Origin: an uncultured Christensenella sp.
GTDB lineage: Bacteria > Bacillota > Clostridia > Christensenellales > Pumilibacteraceae
NCBI GenBank assembly: GCA_910585055.1
Contig: CAJUBY010000024.1
Location: forward strand, 1 to 23,300
DNA: 23,300 bases
Direction of reading: 5' to 3'
Shown here piece by piece: positions 8,172 through 15,716 of this stretch (positions are counted from its first letter, which is position 1; every line of letters begins with the position of its first letter). Under the pieces are notes generated by a model, which did no database searches, had not been told where the DNA came from, and saw only the letters and a program-made list of their open reading frames with translations. The position numbers were made by a program, and so were the translations under genes.

Positions 8172-11100
8172 TCAGCCGTCGTGCCGACCGTCTCTGATCT
8201 TGGCGATAAGCTGTTTAAGTTTGGTCATATCTATCGGTTTTGCCAGATGCGCATTCATGCCCGATTCGAGCGCGGCTTTTACGTCGTCGTCGAAAGCGTT
8301 GGCAGTCATGGCAATGATAGGAATGTTTTTCGCGTCCTTATGCGAGCTTGCGCGTATCGCGCGCGTAGCTTCGTATCCGTTCATGACAGGCATTTGAACG
8401 TCCATGAATATCACGTCGTACCGTCCGGGATCGGACGCTTCGAATTTATTTACAGCATCCTGACCGTTTACCGCGACGTCGCATTCGGCGCCCTCTATCT
8501 CCAAAAGTTCGAGCAGTATTTCTACGTTTATCTCGTTATCCTCTGCGGCCAGTATCTTTAAGCCTTCTATGGAAACGTCCTCGCGCTCCGGTTCGATATC
8601 CGCATCCGCGCCGTCCGCACTTATCTGCATTATTGCGCGGCGGAAGTTAGATACGAAGAACGGTTTGGACAGGAACATGTCTATACCGGCTTCTCTCGCT
8701 TCTTTTTCGATATCTTCGAAACTGTACGACGTAAGCACCATTATCGGAAGATCGCGTCCGAATTTCGCACGTATGCGGCGCGCGGTCTCGAGACCGTCCA
8801 TGCCCGGCATTTTCCAATCCAAAAGCACGATATTGTAATCTTTTTTGTCTTTGACCGCCTGTTCCACTTTGGCGACCGCCGCCATGCCGTCCAGCGCATA
8901 ATCTACTTTCACGCCGGTATCCGCCATAAGCTCTTTTATATCCATGCAAACGTCCTCTTCGTCGTCGACTACCAGAACGTTGGTAACATTGTGGTGTATC
9001 CAGAAATCTTCGTCGTCCGGTATCGCTTCGGAGACCGCAAGCTCCAGCTCCACAGTAAACTTACTGCCTTTACCCTGCTCGCTCTCGACGCTTATAACTC
9101 CGCCCATAAGATCGACGATATTTTTGGTTATCGCCATTCCCAAACCGGTGCCCTGTATACGACTGGTCTTTTCGTTGGTCTCGCGGCTGAACGGCTCGAA
9201 AATCGTTTTTACGAATTCGGGACTCATACCCAATCCGTTGTCTTCCACCGTAAACGACAAATGTACGTGGTTATGTACCTGCTGCTTCATAGTCTCGACA
9301 CGCAACGATATATTACCGCCGGCCGGCGTATACTTAACGGCGTTGGACAAAATGTTAAGCATTATCTGGTTCAACCGCATTTTGTCGCCCATAACAAGTT
9401 CGGGAATATTACCTTTGGTATGCACGTCGAAAGTCTGTTTTTTGGCGTTTGTCTGCGATATTATCATCGAATACAGTTCTTCTATGAACTCCGGTAAACT
9501 GAACTGTTCGATGTACAGCGATGTTTTGCCGCTTTCTATCTTGCTCATATCCAAGATATCGTTGATAAGGCTCAAAAGGTGTTGCCCCGAATACGATATC
9601 TTACGCGTATACTCGCGGACACGTTCGCCGTTGTCCGCGTCTTTTGCCAACAGCGTTGCGTAACCGATGATCGCGTTCATCGGCGTGCGGATATCGTGCG
9701 ACATGTTGGATAGGAAGTTGCTCTTTGCTTCGTTGGCGTTTCTGGCAATTTCAAGCGCTTCTTCCAACTGTTCGCGCATACGCGTTTCTTCCGTGCGGTC
9801 GGAAAACATCAGCACGCATTTGTCGCGTCCGCCGTCGCTCGATTTGTACAGCGTCATCCTGAACCAATACGATTCGCCGGTATCGGCGTTTTTCATCTGG
9901 ATATCCTGTTCCCATGTGTTACCGTCGGGTATTGCTTTTAGCGCTTCGCTCGTAAACGGCTTATGTTCTTCGGCGGACGCCTTTAATATCGCGCGGATAT
10001 CTCCGCGTACCGATTCGGCGTCTAATCCGAGCACTTGTTTTACGTTGGAACTGACGTATTCCGCAGCCAACGTATCGGGCGAAAACATAAGGAATATATC
10101 GCTCGTATTGAACGAAAGAAGATCCAACAGGTTTTCGCGCGATTTTACCTCAAGCAACGTCTCCTTCATTCGGCGTTTGTTATTGAGAACGATCATACAT
10201 ATAATGACCACTGCGGCAAACGTAAAAATCGCCACCATGACTATTATAGTCACCGTTCTGAACCAACTCAAACTGTCGTTAACGGTATCACTGGGAGCTA
10301 CGCCCACCAATATCCAATCCGCAAAGCCGGTAGGCATATATGTAAGATAATATTCGATATCGTCGGTTTCCAAAAGGCATGTGCCCGATCTGCCGTTTTC
10401 CCAGTCTTTCTCTATACCGTCCGCAGTCTTTTGAGATATACTGCAATTATCCGATTTTAAAAAGTCCAGATAATTTACGATATCCCGTCCGTTTTCGCGC
10501 GAACGGATAAGCACGTTTCCGTCGGGCAGCGCTATGTAACACATGCCCGTATTGCCGAAAGTCTTAACGTCCAAAAGCTGCATAAGATCGCCCGACGCGA
10601 AACTTATTGCAATAGCGTGATACGGAAATCCGTCGTAAACGTTTTGATTCACTTCGACGCCCAACAGAATAAATTCCTTAAGCTCGCCGTCTTCGTCGTC
10701 CGACAGACCTACGACGCCGCATTTTTCTTCGTCGAGAAGTTCGGTTATGCTACGCCTGAACCGCAGGCGGAAAGTGCTGCCGTCGACAGACTTGCAATCC
10801 ACGATATGTTTATAATCCGTATCGGACGTTGCATCGTAGTCCTCTCCGCCTATAAAATAGAACCTTGAAAACTTCCATTTTTCTATCTGTACATCCATAA
10901 AATTATCGAACTCGGCACGGCGGGCCTGCGAAACTTCCGGATCGGAGCTGTTTATATCGTTTACGGAATTGTCGATATACTGTTCCCAACTGTGCAAGAG
11001 GTTGCGGTTGTTATCCACTTTCTGTCTGAACGTTTCGCTTACCTGCCCGTATATCTCGTTTAAGTGCTCGCGGCTCTCGTTGAATATATGCTCGCTTGCG

Positions 11101-11186
11101 AAAACAGAATAAACGATAGCGGTAACTATTACCGCTATTACGCTGGCGCCTATTATAAGCCAATCTCTTATTTTTCTGCCTAACAT
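8172..11186 (-). CDS. Hybrid membrane histidine kinase with two receiver domains
   Basis: A 1004-residue sensor kinase. TM1 is at about 9-29, an extracellular sensor region of about 280 residues looks like a double-Cache fold (not proven), and TM2 is at about 311-334. Then come a PAS-like domain (about 352-465) and HisKA with His497 in SNMSHDIRTP. The ATPase domain has N615, DNGLGM at 649-654 and GTGLGM at 679-684. Two receivers follow, with Asp790 (LLDWKMP) and Asp929 (FMDVQMP). The start at 11186 is chosen because GGGAG lies five bases upstream. A longer frame opening with GTG at 11252 would begin upstream of the -10 box and so cannot be transcribed from that promoter. First gene of a three-gene operon with the cyclic-di-GMP enzyme and HPt. 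The signal sensed is unknown. Confidence 0.93.
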   Translation of the reverse strand: MLGRKIRDWLIIGASVIAVIVTAIVYSVFASEHIFNESREHLNEIYGQVSETFRQKVDNNRNLLHSWEQYIDNSVNDINSSDPEVSQARRAEFDNFMDVQIEKWKFSRFYFIGGEDYDATSDTDYKHIVDCKSVDGSTFRLRFRRSITELLDEEKCGVVGLSDDEDGELKEFILLGVEVNQNVYDGFPYHAIAISFASGDLMQLLDVKTFGNTGMCYIALPDGNVLIRSRENGRDIVNYLDFLKSDNCSISQKTADGIEKDWENGRSGTCLLETDDIEYYLTYMPTGFADWILVGVAPSDTVNDSLSWFRTVTIIVMVAIFTFAAVVIICMIVLNNKRRMKETLLEVKSRENLLDLLSFNTSDIFLMFSPDTLAAEYVSSNVKQVLGLDAESVRGDIRAILKASAEEHKPFTSEALKAIPDGNTWEQDIQMKNADTGESYWFRMTLYKSSDGGRDKCVLMFSDRTEETRMREQLEEALEIARNANEAKSNFLSNMSHDIRTPMNAIIGYATLLAKDADNGERVREYTRKISYSGQHLLSLINDILDMSKIESGKTSLYIEQFSLPEFIEELYSMIISQTNAKKQTFDVHTKGNIPELVMGDKMRLNQIMLNILSNAVKYTPAGGNISLRVETMKQQVHNHVHLSFTVEDNGLGMSPEFVKTIFEPFSRETNEKTSRIQGTGLGMAITKNIVDLMGGVISVESEQGKGSKFTVELELAVSEAIPDDEDFWIHHNVTNVLVVDDEEDVCMDIKELMADTGVKVDYALDGMAAVAKVEQAVKDKKDYNIVLLDWKMPGMDGLETARRIRAKFGRDLPIMVLTSYSFEDIEKEAREAGIDMFLSKPFFVSNFRRAIMQISADGADADIEPEREDVSIEGLKILAAEDNEINVEILLELLEIEGAECDVAVNGQDAVNKFEASDPGRYDVIFMDVQMPVMNGYEATRAIRASSHKDAKNIPIIAMTANAFDDDVKAALESGMNAHLAKPIDMTKLKQLIAKIRDGRHDG

Positions 11187-11203
11187 AAAAGCTCCCGAAC
11201 CGT

Positions 11204-11227
11204 CCGCCGAGATTTTCGGCGGTTTTT
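11204..11227. promoter_or_regulatory. Hairpin in the kinase leader (terminator-like on plus strand)
   Basis: A 7-bp perfect stem CCGCCGA/TCGGCGG (11204-11210 and 11216-11222) with a 5-base loop. On the plus strand it is followed by TTTTT, like a terminator, but no plus-strand gene precedes it. In the minus-strand kinase mRNA it lies about 10 bases before the GGGAG site and may affect translation. Confidence 0.4.
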
Positions 11228-11242
11228 CATAATGCTCGTTAC

Positions 11243-11271
11243 AGTATATCACAATTTTTATTTATAGGCAA
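11243..11271 (-). promoter_or_regulatory. Promoter of the phosphorelay operon
   Basis: On the minus strand: -35 TTGCCT (11271-11266), a 17-base spacer, and -10 TATACT (11248-11243). The predicted start near 11236 leaves a leader of about 50 bases. A perfect TTGACA occurs further upstream but has no -10 at a proper distance. Confidence 0.65.
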
Positions 11272-11399
11272 TATTTAAAAGGATAATTTGTCAAATTTTG
11301 CGTGTTTTCACAATAAATCGAGTGTTTTACAAAAGCGTTCGCACATAATACGGCACGACGCAAAGATCAAATACGAAGCTGCCCGTACCAAACGCTTTA

Positions 11400-11437
11400 A
11401 ACAAAAACGGCTCTTACCTTATACAGATAAAAGCCGT
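11400..11437 (-). terminator. Terminator closing the phage cassette
   Basis: On the minus strand a 10-bp stem with one G-U pair (arms 11437-11428 and 11416-11407), an 11-base loop, then TTTTGTTT. It begins 9 bases after the holin stop codon. It separates the cassette from the kinase promoter; the roughly 130 bases between them hold nothing I recognise. Confidence 0.85.
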
Positions 11438-11445
11438 AATGTTTT

Positions 11446-11691
11446 TTAAGTTATATTATCATTCTCGCCGCTTTGCGTATCGGAAAATCCGTCTCCGCCG
11501 CCGATGTTGCATCCGTCCGGCTTGGGCGACGATATTACACCGAACACCGCAAGCGCCGAACACACCGTATTTATGACCGCTCCGGCGGTCTGATCGCCTA
11601 TTTCCACGCCGAATGCGCTCAGCATCAGTATGCCGGTGCCTATAAGCCCCGACCAAAACCCGGCTGTCTTTATCCTGTCTTTTAATTTCAT
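11446..11691 (-). CDS. Phage holin, phi-LC3-like
   Basis: An 81-residue membrane protein with the layout of phi-LC3-family holins. A charged N-terminus (KLKDRIKTAGFW) is followed by a hydrophobic segment at about 12-29, a short polar turn, a second segment at about 36-54 ending AVFGVISSPKPDG, and a polar tail. Holins open the cell membrane at the end of a phage cycle so that an endolysin can reach the wall. The start overlaps the stop of the preceding gene as ATGA, so the two are translationally coupled. In many Gram-positive phages the endolysin gene comes next. Here a terminator follows and then host genes. The tail after the second segment is rich in Gly, Asp and Asn. Confidence 0.8.
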   Translation of the reverse strand: MKLKDRIKTAGFWSGLIGTGILMLSAFGVEIGDQTAGAVINTVCSALAVFGVISSPKPDGCNIGGGDGFSDTQSGENDNIT

Positions 11692-12584
11692 TTTACTGCT
11701 CTCCCGTACTTTTCGTACAGTTTGTTGTAATAGTAGTTGGATAGGTGCGCGCGGTAAACGGAATGGCTGTTCAGTTCTATCTCCGCTTCGGCAGGCGTCA
11801 TATTCGACAGGTACGAATCCATCGTATCGTACACGGCGCGATAAATAGCGTCGCGCCGTTCCGCAGGCAGATCGTCCAACGTCTGCGCTTTTTTCTTGTT
11901 GGATATCTCCGCCGAATAAAGACTGTTTTCGTTTTTCAGACGCTGATATTCCAACTCCGCCTGTTTGCGGCGCACATCGTTGTTGAACTCCTTGACCTCC
12001 GATTCCCTTTTGTCGCGCGCGGCTTTAAGTTCGCCGATCTTTTCGTTTAGTTTTGCCGCATACGACAAGTTAAAATCGTTTAACGCCGAGCTAAGCTTGG
12101 CGCCGAGCGACGCGAGTTCGGTATCTATGTCCGATATGTTCTTTCCGTACGCTTCTATTACGCTCGCGTTTTTGCCGAGATACTCACGCTCAAGCGCGCC
12201 TTTTTCGACAGCGGCGACGCTGGAACGCGCCATGCCGCGTTTAATAACGTCGCTGTCGATCGCGCGCGCCGCCGTTTTATACAGACTGTCCAGCTCGCGC
12301 AGTTCCCCGTCGCGTCCGGACTCGTACGCCGCGCGCTTCCGTTCCAGCTCCCTGCCGGACTCTTCCCAATCTTTCTTTACTCCGGCAATGCCAGTATCGT
12401 AATAGTTTTTCAGGTCTTTCTCGGCGTTTATCTTTATATACTCGTCGCTGGGCGGAGTATAATCTATCTCTTCCAGCTCTACTTTGGGTAAATTGGGTTT
12501 TATCGCCGAACCCTCCGTAGATTCCAAACGCTTTATCTCTTCCGTCAACTCGTCACGCGATCCGATCTTTGATTGCGATGCCAT
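11688..12584 (-). CDS. Long coiled-coil virion-associated protein (needle or ejection protein candidate)
   Basis: A 298-residue protein that is almost wholly helical and highly charged, with heptad-like stretches at about 75-120 and 140-215 (Glu, Lys, Arg, Leu). The segment IKRGMARSSVAAVEKGAL near 110-130 resembles a motif I associate with phage internal or distal tail proteins; I cannot confirm that here. No membrane segment, signal peptide or wall-degrading motif. In the P22 order, the gene after the beta-propeller hub codes for the tail needle, a long coiled coil, and this protein holds a similar distal place. A DNA-ejection protein is an equal alternative. GGAGG lies 9 bases before the ATG. 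The first 32 bases overlap the end of a small upstream gene, and the stop overlaps the holin start. Confidence 0.65.
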   Translation of the reverse strand: MASQSKIGSRDELTEEIKRLESTEGSAIKPNLPKVELEEIDYTPPSDEYIKINAEKDLKNYYDTGIAGVKKDWEESGRELERKRAAYESGRDGELRELDSLYKTAARAIDSDVIKRGMARSSVAAVEKGALEREYLGKNASVIEAYGKNISDIDTELASLGAKLSSALNDFNLSYAAKLNEKIGELKAARDKRESEVKEFNNDVRRKQAELEYQRLKNENSLYSAEISNKKKAQTLDDLPAERRDAIYRAVYDTMDSYLSNMTPAEAEIELNSHSVYRAHLSNYYYNKLYEKYGRAVK

Positions 12585-12747
12585 TTTCGGTATCCTCCGT
12601 ATTTATTTCCGCCGTATGCTCGTAACGGCTTTTAAGTGTATCGTATCGATACAACGCGTATGCACGCATCACACCGCGGCAGGTATCGCAGTCGCCGTAA
12701 CGCGACAGCGCCGTAACGCCGCTGTATTCCGTCCGTTCTCCGCACAT
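12553..12747 (-). CDS. Small hypothetical protein with a CxxC motif
   Basis: A 64-residue product starting at the ATG at 12747, which has GGAGGG eight bases upstream and lies one base after the stop of the BhlA-like gene. The N-terminal part has Cys2 and a CDTC motif (about 20-23), and the rest is polar and charged. The end overlaps the next gene by 32 bases, an uncommonly long overlap in this cassette, which lowers confidence that the whole frame is used. No family recognised. The good ribosome binding site and perfect fit into the gap argue that it is real. Confidence 0.55.
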   Translation of the reverse strand: MCGERTEYSGVTALSRYGDCDTCRGVMRAYALYRYDTLKSRYEHTAEINTEDTENGIAIKDRIA

Positions 12748-12748
12748 A

Positions 12749-13060
12749 CTACGTTCCCTCCGCACACTTCTGCGTTGCGGCGCCTTTTCTTGCTCGCTGA
12801 GCTGCGACCGCCAGTTTTATCTCTTTCGTATCGGCTTTAACGGCGCAAACCTCGCAGCCGACTTGTTCCACACCGCGTTTGATCTCGCGCATATCCGCTT
12901 TGACCGTTACGACGTCGCTCAGCCTGTCGGTCAGATCGCGTATCGTACGCGAATACTTGGCTTCTCGTACTCTGCTGTCGCGCAGTTGGTAAACCAAAAG
13001 TCCGCAGAACAAAACCGCAAACAGTCCGTTGGCTGCAGCGAGCGAAAATAACTCGTCCAT
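12749..13060 (-). CDS. BhlA/UviB-type holin-like protein
   Basis: A 103-residue protein with one N-terminal membrane segment at about 8-26 (ANGLFAVLFCGLLVYQL) followed by a charged coiled coil (about 27-90). The pattern of FAVLFCGLLVY then an Arg/Glu-rich helix matches BhlA/UviB holin-like proteins, known from Bacillus and Clostridium phages and from a bacteriocin plasmid. They permeabilise the membrane for release of phage or bacteriocin. AGGAG lies 7 bases before the ATG. This is the second holin-type gene of the cassette, the other being the last gene. Cys70 and Cys73 lie in the coiled part and have no obvious partner. Confidence 0.75.
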   Translation of the reverse strand: MDELFSLAAANGLFAVLFCGLLVYQLRDSRVREAKYSRTIRDLTDRLSDVVTVKADMREIKRGVEQVGCEVCAVKADTKEIKLAVAAQRARKGAATQKCAEGT

Positions 13061-13109
13061 GATTTATCTCCTTTTTCTTATTTTTATAGGATCCTCGCGT
13101 TGCGTTCCG

Positions 13110-13433
13110 TCAGCCGCAGAACAGCAGCGCACGCGCGTTTTTACATACCGGCGCCAGCTCGAGCTCGGCTTTTCCGCGCGGCAACACCAAAAACAGCGGA
13201 GAAACTCCGCCGGTAACGGCGTCCTGAAAACTCAACATCGCGCTTGTATCGTCGAATACGACAATTACTGCGGCGTTTCCGTCGGATTCGATCGTTCCGA
13301 ACGATGTTTTGGCGCCCGACGTAACGCCCGACAGCGTCTTTTTTCGGCTGCGCCTTTCCCACGACTGCATCAGCGCGTTTATTGCGGCGGTGTTGTCCTC
13401 CGCAACAGCAAGCGCCCGTGTTATCTTGTCCAT
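13110..13433 (-). CDS. Hypothetical virion cassette protein
   Basis: A 107-residue protein with a helical start (MDKITRALAVAEDNTAAINA), a basic stretch ERRSRKK near 26-32, and a beta-rich second half (about 35-105) with several hydrophobic strands such as AAVIVVF and PLFLVLPRG. I recognise no family. It follows the beta-propeller tail-hub gene by 10 bases with GGAG seven bases before its ATG, and precedes the BhlA-like gene by 49 bases. The position suggests a tail accessory or assembly role, without direct evidence. Confidence 0.65.
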   Translation of the reverse strand: MDKITRALAVAEDNTAAINALMQSWERRSRKKTLSGVTSGAKTSFGTIESDGNAAVIVVFDDTSAMLSFQDAVTGGVSPLFLVLPRGKAELELAPVCKNARALLFCG

Positions 13434-13443
13434 AAACTATCTC

Positions 13444-14844
13444 CTAACAGACCGAATATATCACCGTCGGCGGTCCTATCCTGCAACCGACGGCGGAAGT
13501 GTCCGCAGCTATCCTAAAAGATCTTCCGACGATATTGAACCGCAGCCTGCGACTGCCGCCGCGCACAGTTTCGGTCTTGATCTTTTGAGAAGAAAACACG
13601 GTAATATCGCACGGCTTGTCCGACTCGACGCAAAGCTCGCGCACGATCTTGTTCTTTTCCGGCGCGGACATATCGCTCGGCGCGCTTTCCCAGTGCTTCG
13701 GCAGCGGAACGCCCAGCCTTGCGCCGCACTTTGTGACGATGCCGCCCTTACCGCCGTCGCAGCACATCAGATAATCCGAACCGCCGTACGAACACGCGTT
13801 TAAAAATTCTATATTAAGACCGCGCGACACCGAGCACTCGCCCGACATCGGATCGATGACTGCGAGACAATTTGTTTTATACTCGGCTGTTTCGCAGCCT
13901 ATCGTTTTCCCGTCGCCGAAATCGGCTTTGCAAGCCAAATAATATCTGCCGTCGAAAAACGCACAGGCGCAGTCGTCGTCCGCTTTAATAAGACCGTCGA
14001 GATTGCGCAGTATGCGCTTACATTCGTATCCGTCGAATGCATACAATCCGTCGGATGCCGAAAACATGATGACGGAACCGCAGGTGCAAATGCTGGAAGG
14101 GTATATCCTGCCCGCGGTCGCAAAAAGGTTGACGACGGCAAACTCTCTTTGATCGCCGAACGCCGTGACTCGGCTTATTCCGTGGTCGCGGAAAATGTAA
14201 AGATAACTGCCGAACGACACCACTTTGTTAAGATAGCCGCGTTCGTCCAGAAGCTCGATAAAACCCGCGCCGTCCGCTCCGATAGTCCAGTTGGTCGGAT
14301 CGAGATCGTCGGAAAAATAAACGCGCGTCGGTTCTTCCCTGCTCGTAACGAACAGACGTTCGTAATGCAGTGCCATGGACGATATTTTGGGACTGTCGTG
14401 GTACTCGTGCAATCTTGCGCCGTCCCAGGTAAACAGATTCGTTCCGTCCCCGGACATAAGCAGGATATCTTTGGAATCGAGCTTATAGTTTATAACGTCG
14501 AATTGCGGATACTGCTTACCCGAAATATAAACATATCTGTCTTCCTTGACGCTGTAATACCGCAGTAACCCGTTTTTCATTTGAAACACATACTGTTCGA
14601 CGTAAGACTGTTCGGACTCGGAATAAAATCTGTACACCCAATACCTGCTCAAAGTCTCGGGCACGACATTGCTTTTTTCAACTCCGTATCCGTCTCGAAG
14701 CGCGCCTGCGGACATGTCGAAGTTATAGCACAGCGGCGACACGTCGAACCTCAGCACGCTTTTGTCGCGCCTGCTGTCGAACGCGCCGAACGCGCCTATC
14801 CGCTTTCTGTACCTCGGCGATCTCGGTATCTTCAATGTTCCCAT
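13444..14844 (-). CDS. Beta-propeller tail-hub protein, P22 gp10-like
   Basis: A 466-residue protein built of repeated beta-strand blocks with Tyr, Trp and Gly at strand ends. Examples are YERLFVTSREEPTRVYFSD near 159-177, VVSFGSYLYIFRDHGISRVT near 208-227 and VIMFSASDGLYAFDGYEC near 254-271. This is typical of the propeller-like tail accessory proteins that close the head after packaging, such as P22 gp10 (about 470 residues). The similarity I see is in fold pattern, length and gene place rather than a clear sequence match. It comes 15 bases after the connector-like gene, with GGAGG four bases before the ATG. The last 60 residues are basic and may form a separate domain. No sugar-degrading or peptidase motif was seen. 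Confidence 0.7.
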   Translation of the reverse strand: MGTLKIPRSPRYRKRIGAFGAFDSRRDKSVLRFDVSPLCYNFDMSAGALRDGYGVEKSNVVPETLSRYWVYRFYSESEQSYVEQYVFQMKNGLLRYYSVKEDRYVYISGKQYPQFDVINYKLDSKDILLMSGDGTNLFTWDGARLHEYHDSPKISSMALHYERLFVTSREEPTRVYFSDDLDPTNWTIGADGAGFIELLDERGYLNKVVSFGSYLYIFRDHGISRVTAFGDQREFAVVNLFATAGRIYPSSICTCGSVIMFSASDGLYAFDGYECKRILRNLDGLIKADDDCACAFFDGRYYLACKADFGDGKTIGCETAEYKTNCLAVIDPMSGECSVSRGLNIEFLNACSYGGSDYLMCCDGGKGGIVTKCGARLGVPLPKHWESAPSDMSAPEKNKIVRELCVESDKPCDITVFSSQKIKTETVRGGSRRLRFNIVGRSFRIAADTSAVGCRIGPPTVIYSVC

Positions 14845-14859
14845 AATTCCTCCGATAGC

Positions 14860-15411
14860 TCAGTACGCAAACCTGCGCACGGGCAGAACGGCACGCCGCG
14901 CAAGCCGCTTTTTTTCGGCTTCCGCATTGTACCGTTGATCCCACACGCTTGCTTCGTCCGTTCTGCCGGTCACAAGGCAGTAATTGCGCGCCGTCAGATA
15001 AGCAAGCGTTTCCGCATCCATGCCGGCGCCGAGCGCAATACTGTCGTCCAATGCCCTGTCCTTATATTCGGGCGAGTACGTGACCGTGTACCTGCCGCTG
15101 CCGGGTACGTGCACGCCGCGCGAATCGAAACGGAACCGCACGGGCGCGCCGTTTTTTTCGACGCGGAATACCGCGACGGCATTCGGGGAAAACGCATTCG
15201 GCGGAATGATCCCGTTATCCGATTCCGCCACTGTCTCGGACAGTACAGGGAAATCGGCGCGAGTCTCCGCCGCCGCCGTGTTGACGCACTTGACCATTAT
15301 ACAGGTGTCTCTGTCGCCCAAACCGTCGTCCGAAACGTCGCCGACAATAATTAAAACGTCTTCTTCCAACAGCAGCATTGCCGCCGATTTTATTATATCT
15401 CTTACCGTCAT
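14860..15411 (-). CDS. Head-tail connector-like protein
   Basis: A 183-residue protein. The N-terminus MTVRDIIKSAAMLL is a helix of the kind seen in phage head-completion proteins, and a similar style ends the protein (WDQRYNAEAEKKRLARR, about 157-173). The middle is beta-rich. Its place between coat and beta-propeller hub is that of P22 gp4-type adaptors, which sit under the portal. The name is therefore drawn mostly from position and helix pattern. Its ATG overlaps the preceding stop as ATGA, so translation is coupled. No catalytic motif was seen (P22 gp4 also has a muramidase activity, which I cannot confirm here). Confidence 0.6.
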   Translation of the reverse strand: MTVRDIIKSAAMLLLEEDVLIIVGDVSDDGLGDRDTCIMVKCVNTAAAETRADFPVLSETVAESDNGIIPPNAFSPNAVAVFRVEKNGAPVRFRFDSRGVHVPGSGRYTVTYSPEYKDRALDDSIALGAGMDAETLAYLTARNYCLVTGRTDEASVWDQRYNAEAEKKRLARRAVLPVRRFAY

Positions 15412-15716
15412 GCCAAACTCCCGGTCGCTTTTTTTATCGCAGCTTCGTTACGCCGTTTTTCGGCTTTCGCGTTGTCGCGCTCCATTTGCGCCGCGATCCG
15501 ATCCGCGCGTTCGGCGCGGGTGTACAGAACGCGACGCACGGTGCGCTCGTCCAAGGTGTCGTACGGCAGCACAAGACACAGCGTACGGGTATCTTTGCCG
15601 TTGTGCACCTCGAACTTTCCGGTCTTGTAGTTGAGGAACACGAAATACCCGTCGTCTATGCTTTTGAGCCGACGGCAGACCCCGAACAGATCGTCGTCTA
15701 TCACACGCCCGTTCAA
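15408..15716 (-). CDS. Small conserved-looking virion cassette protein
   Basis: A 102-residue protein with a beta-rich first half (GYFVFLNYKTGKFEVHNG, about 23-40, then LCLVLPYDTLDERTV near 45-60) and a charged helix to the end. The frame is open further upstream inside the coat gene. I choose TTG at 15716 because AAGGGG lies nine bases before it and its TTGA overlaps the coat stop codon, the coupling style of this cassette. GTG at 15704 is the alternative. The 3' end overlaps the connector-like gene. I recall similar short proteins next to coat genes in Clostridia phages but know no function. Confidence 0.65.
   Translation of the reverse strand: MNGRVIDDDLFGVCRRLKSIDDGYFVFLNYKTGKFEVHNGKDTRTLCLVLPYDTLDERTVRRVLYTRAERADRIAAQMERDNAKAEKRRNEAAIKKATGSLA

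Noticed and set aside
11228..11445. Search for attachment-site repeats flanking the cassette, against 22693-22973
   Set aside because: By eye no direct repeat longer than chance and no tRNA gene was found at either border. A computed repeat search with wider flanks would decide.
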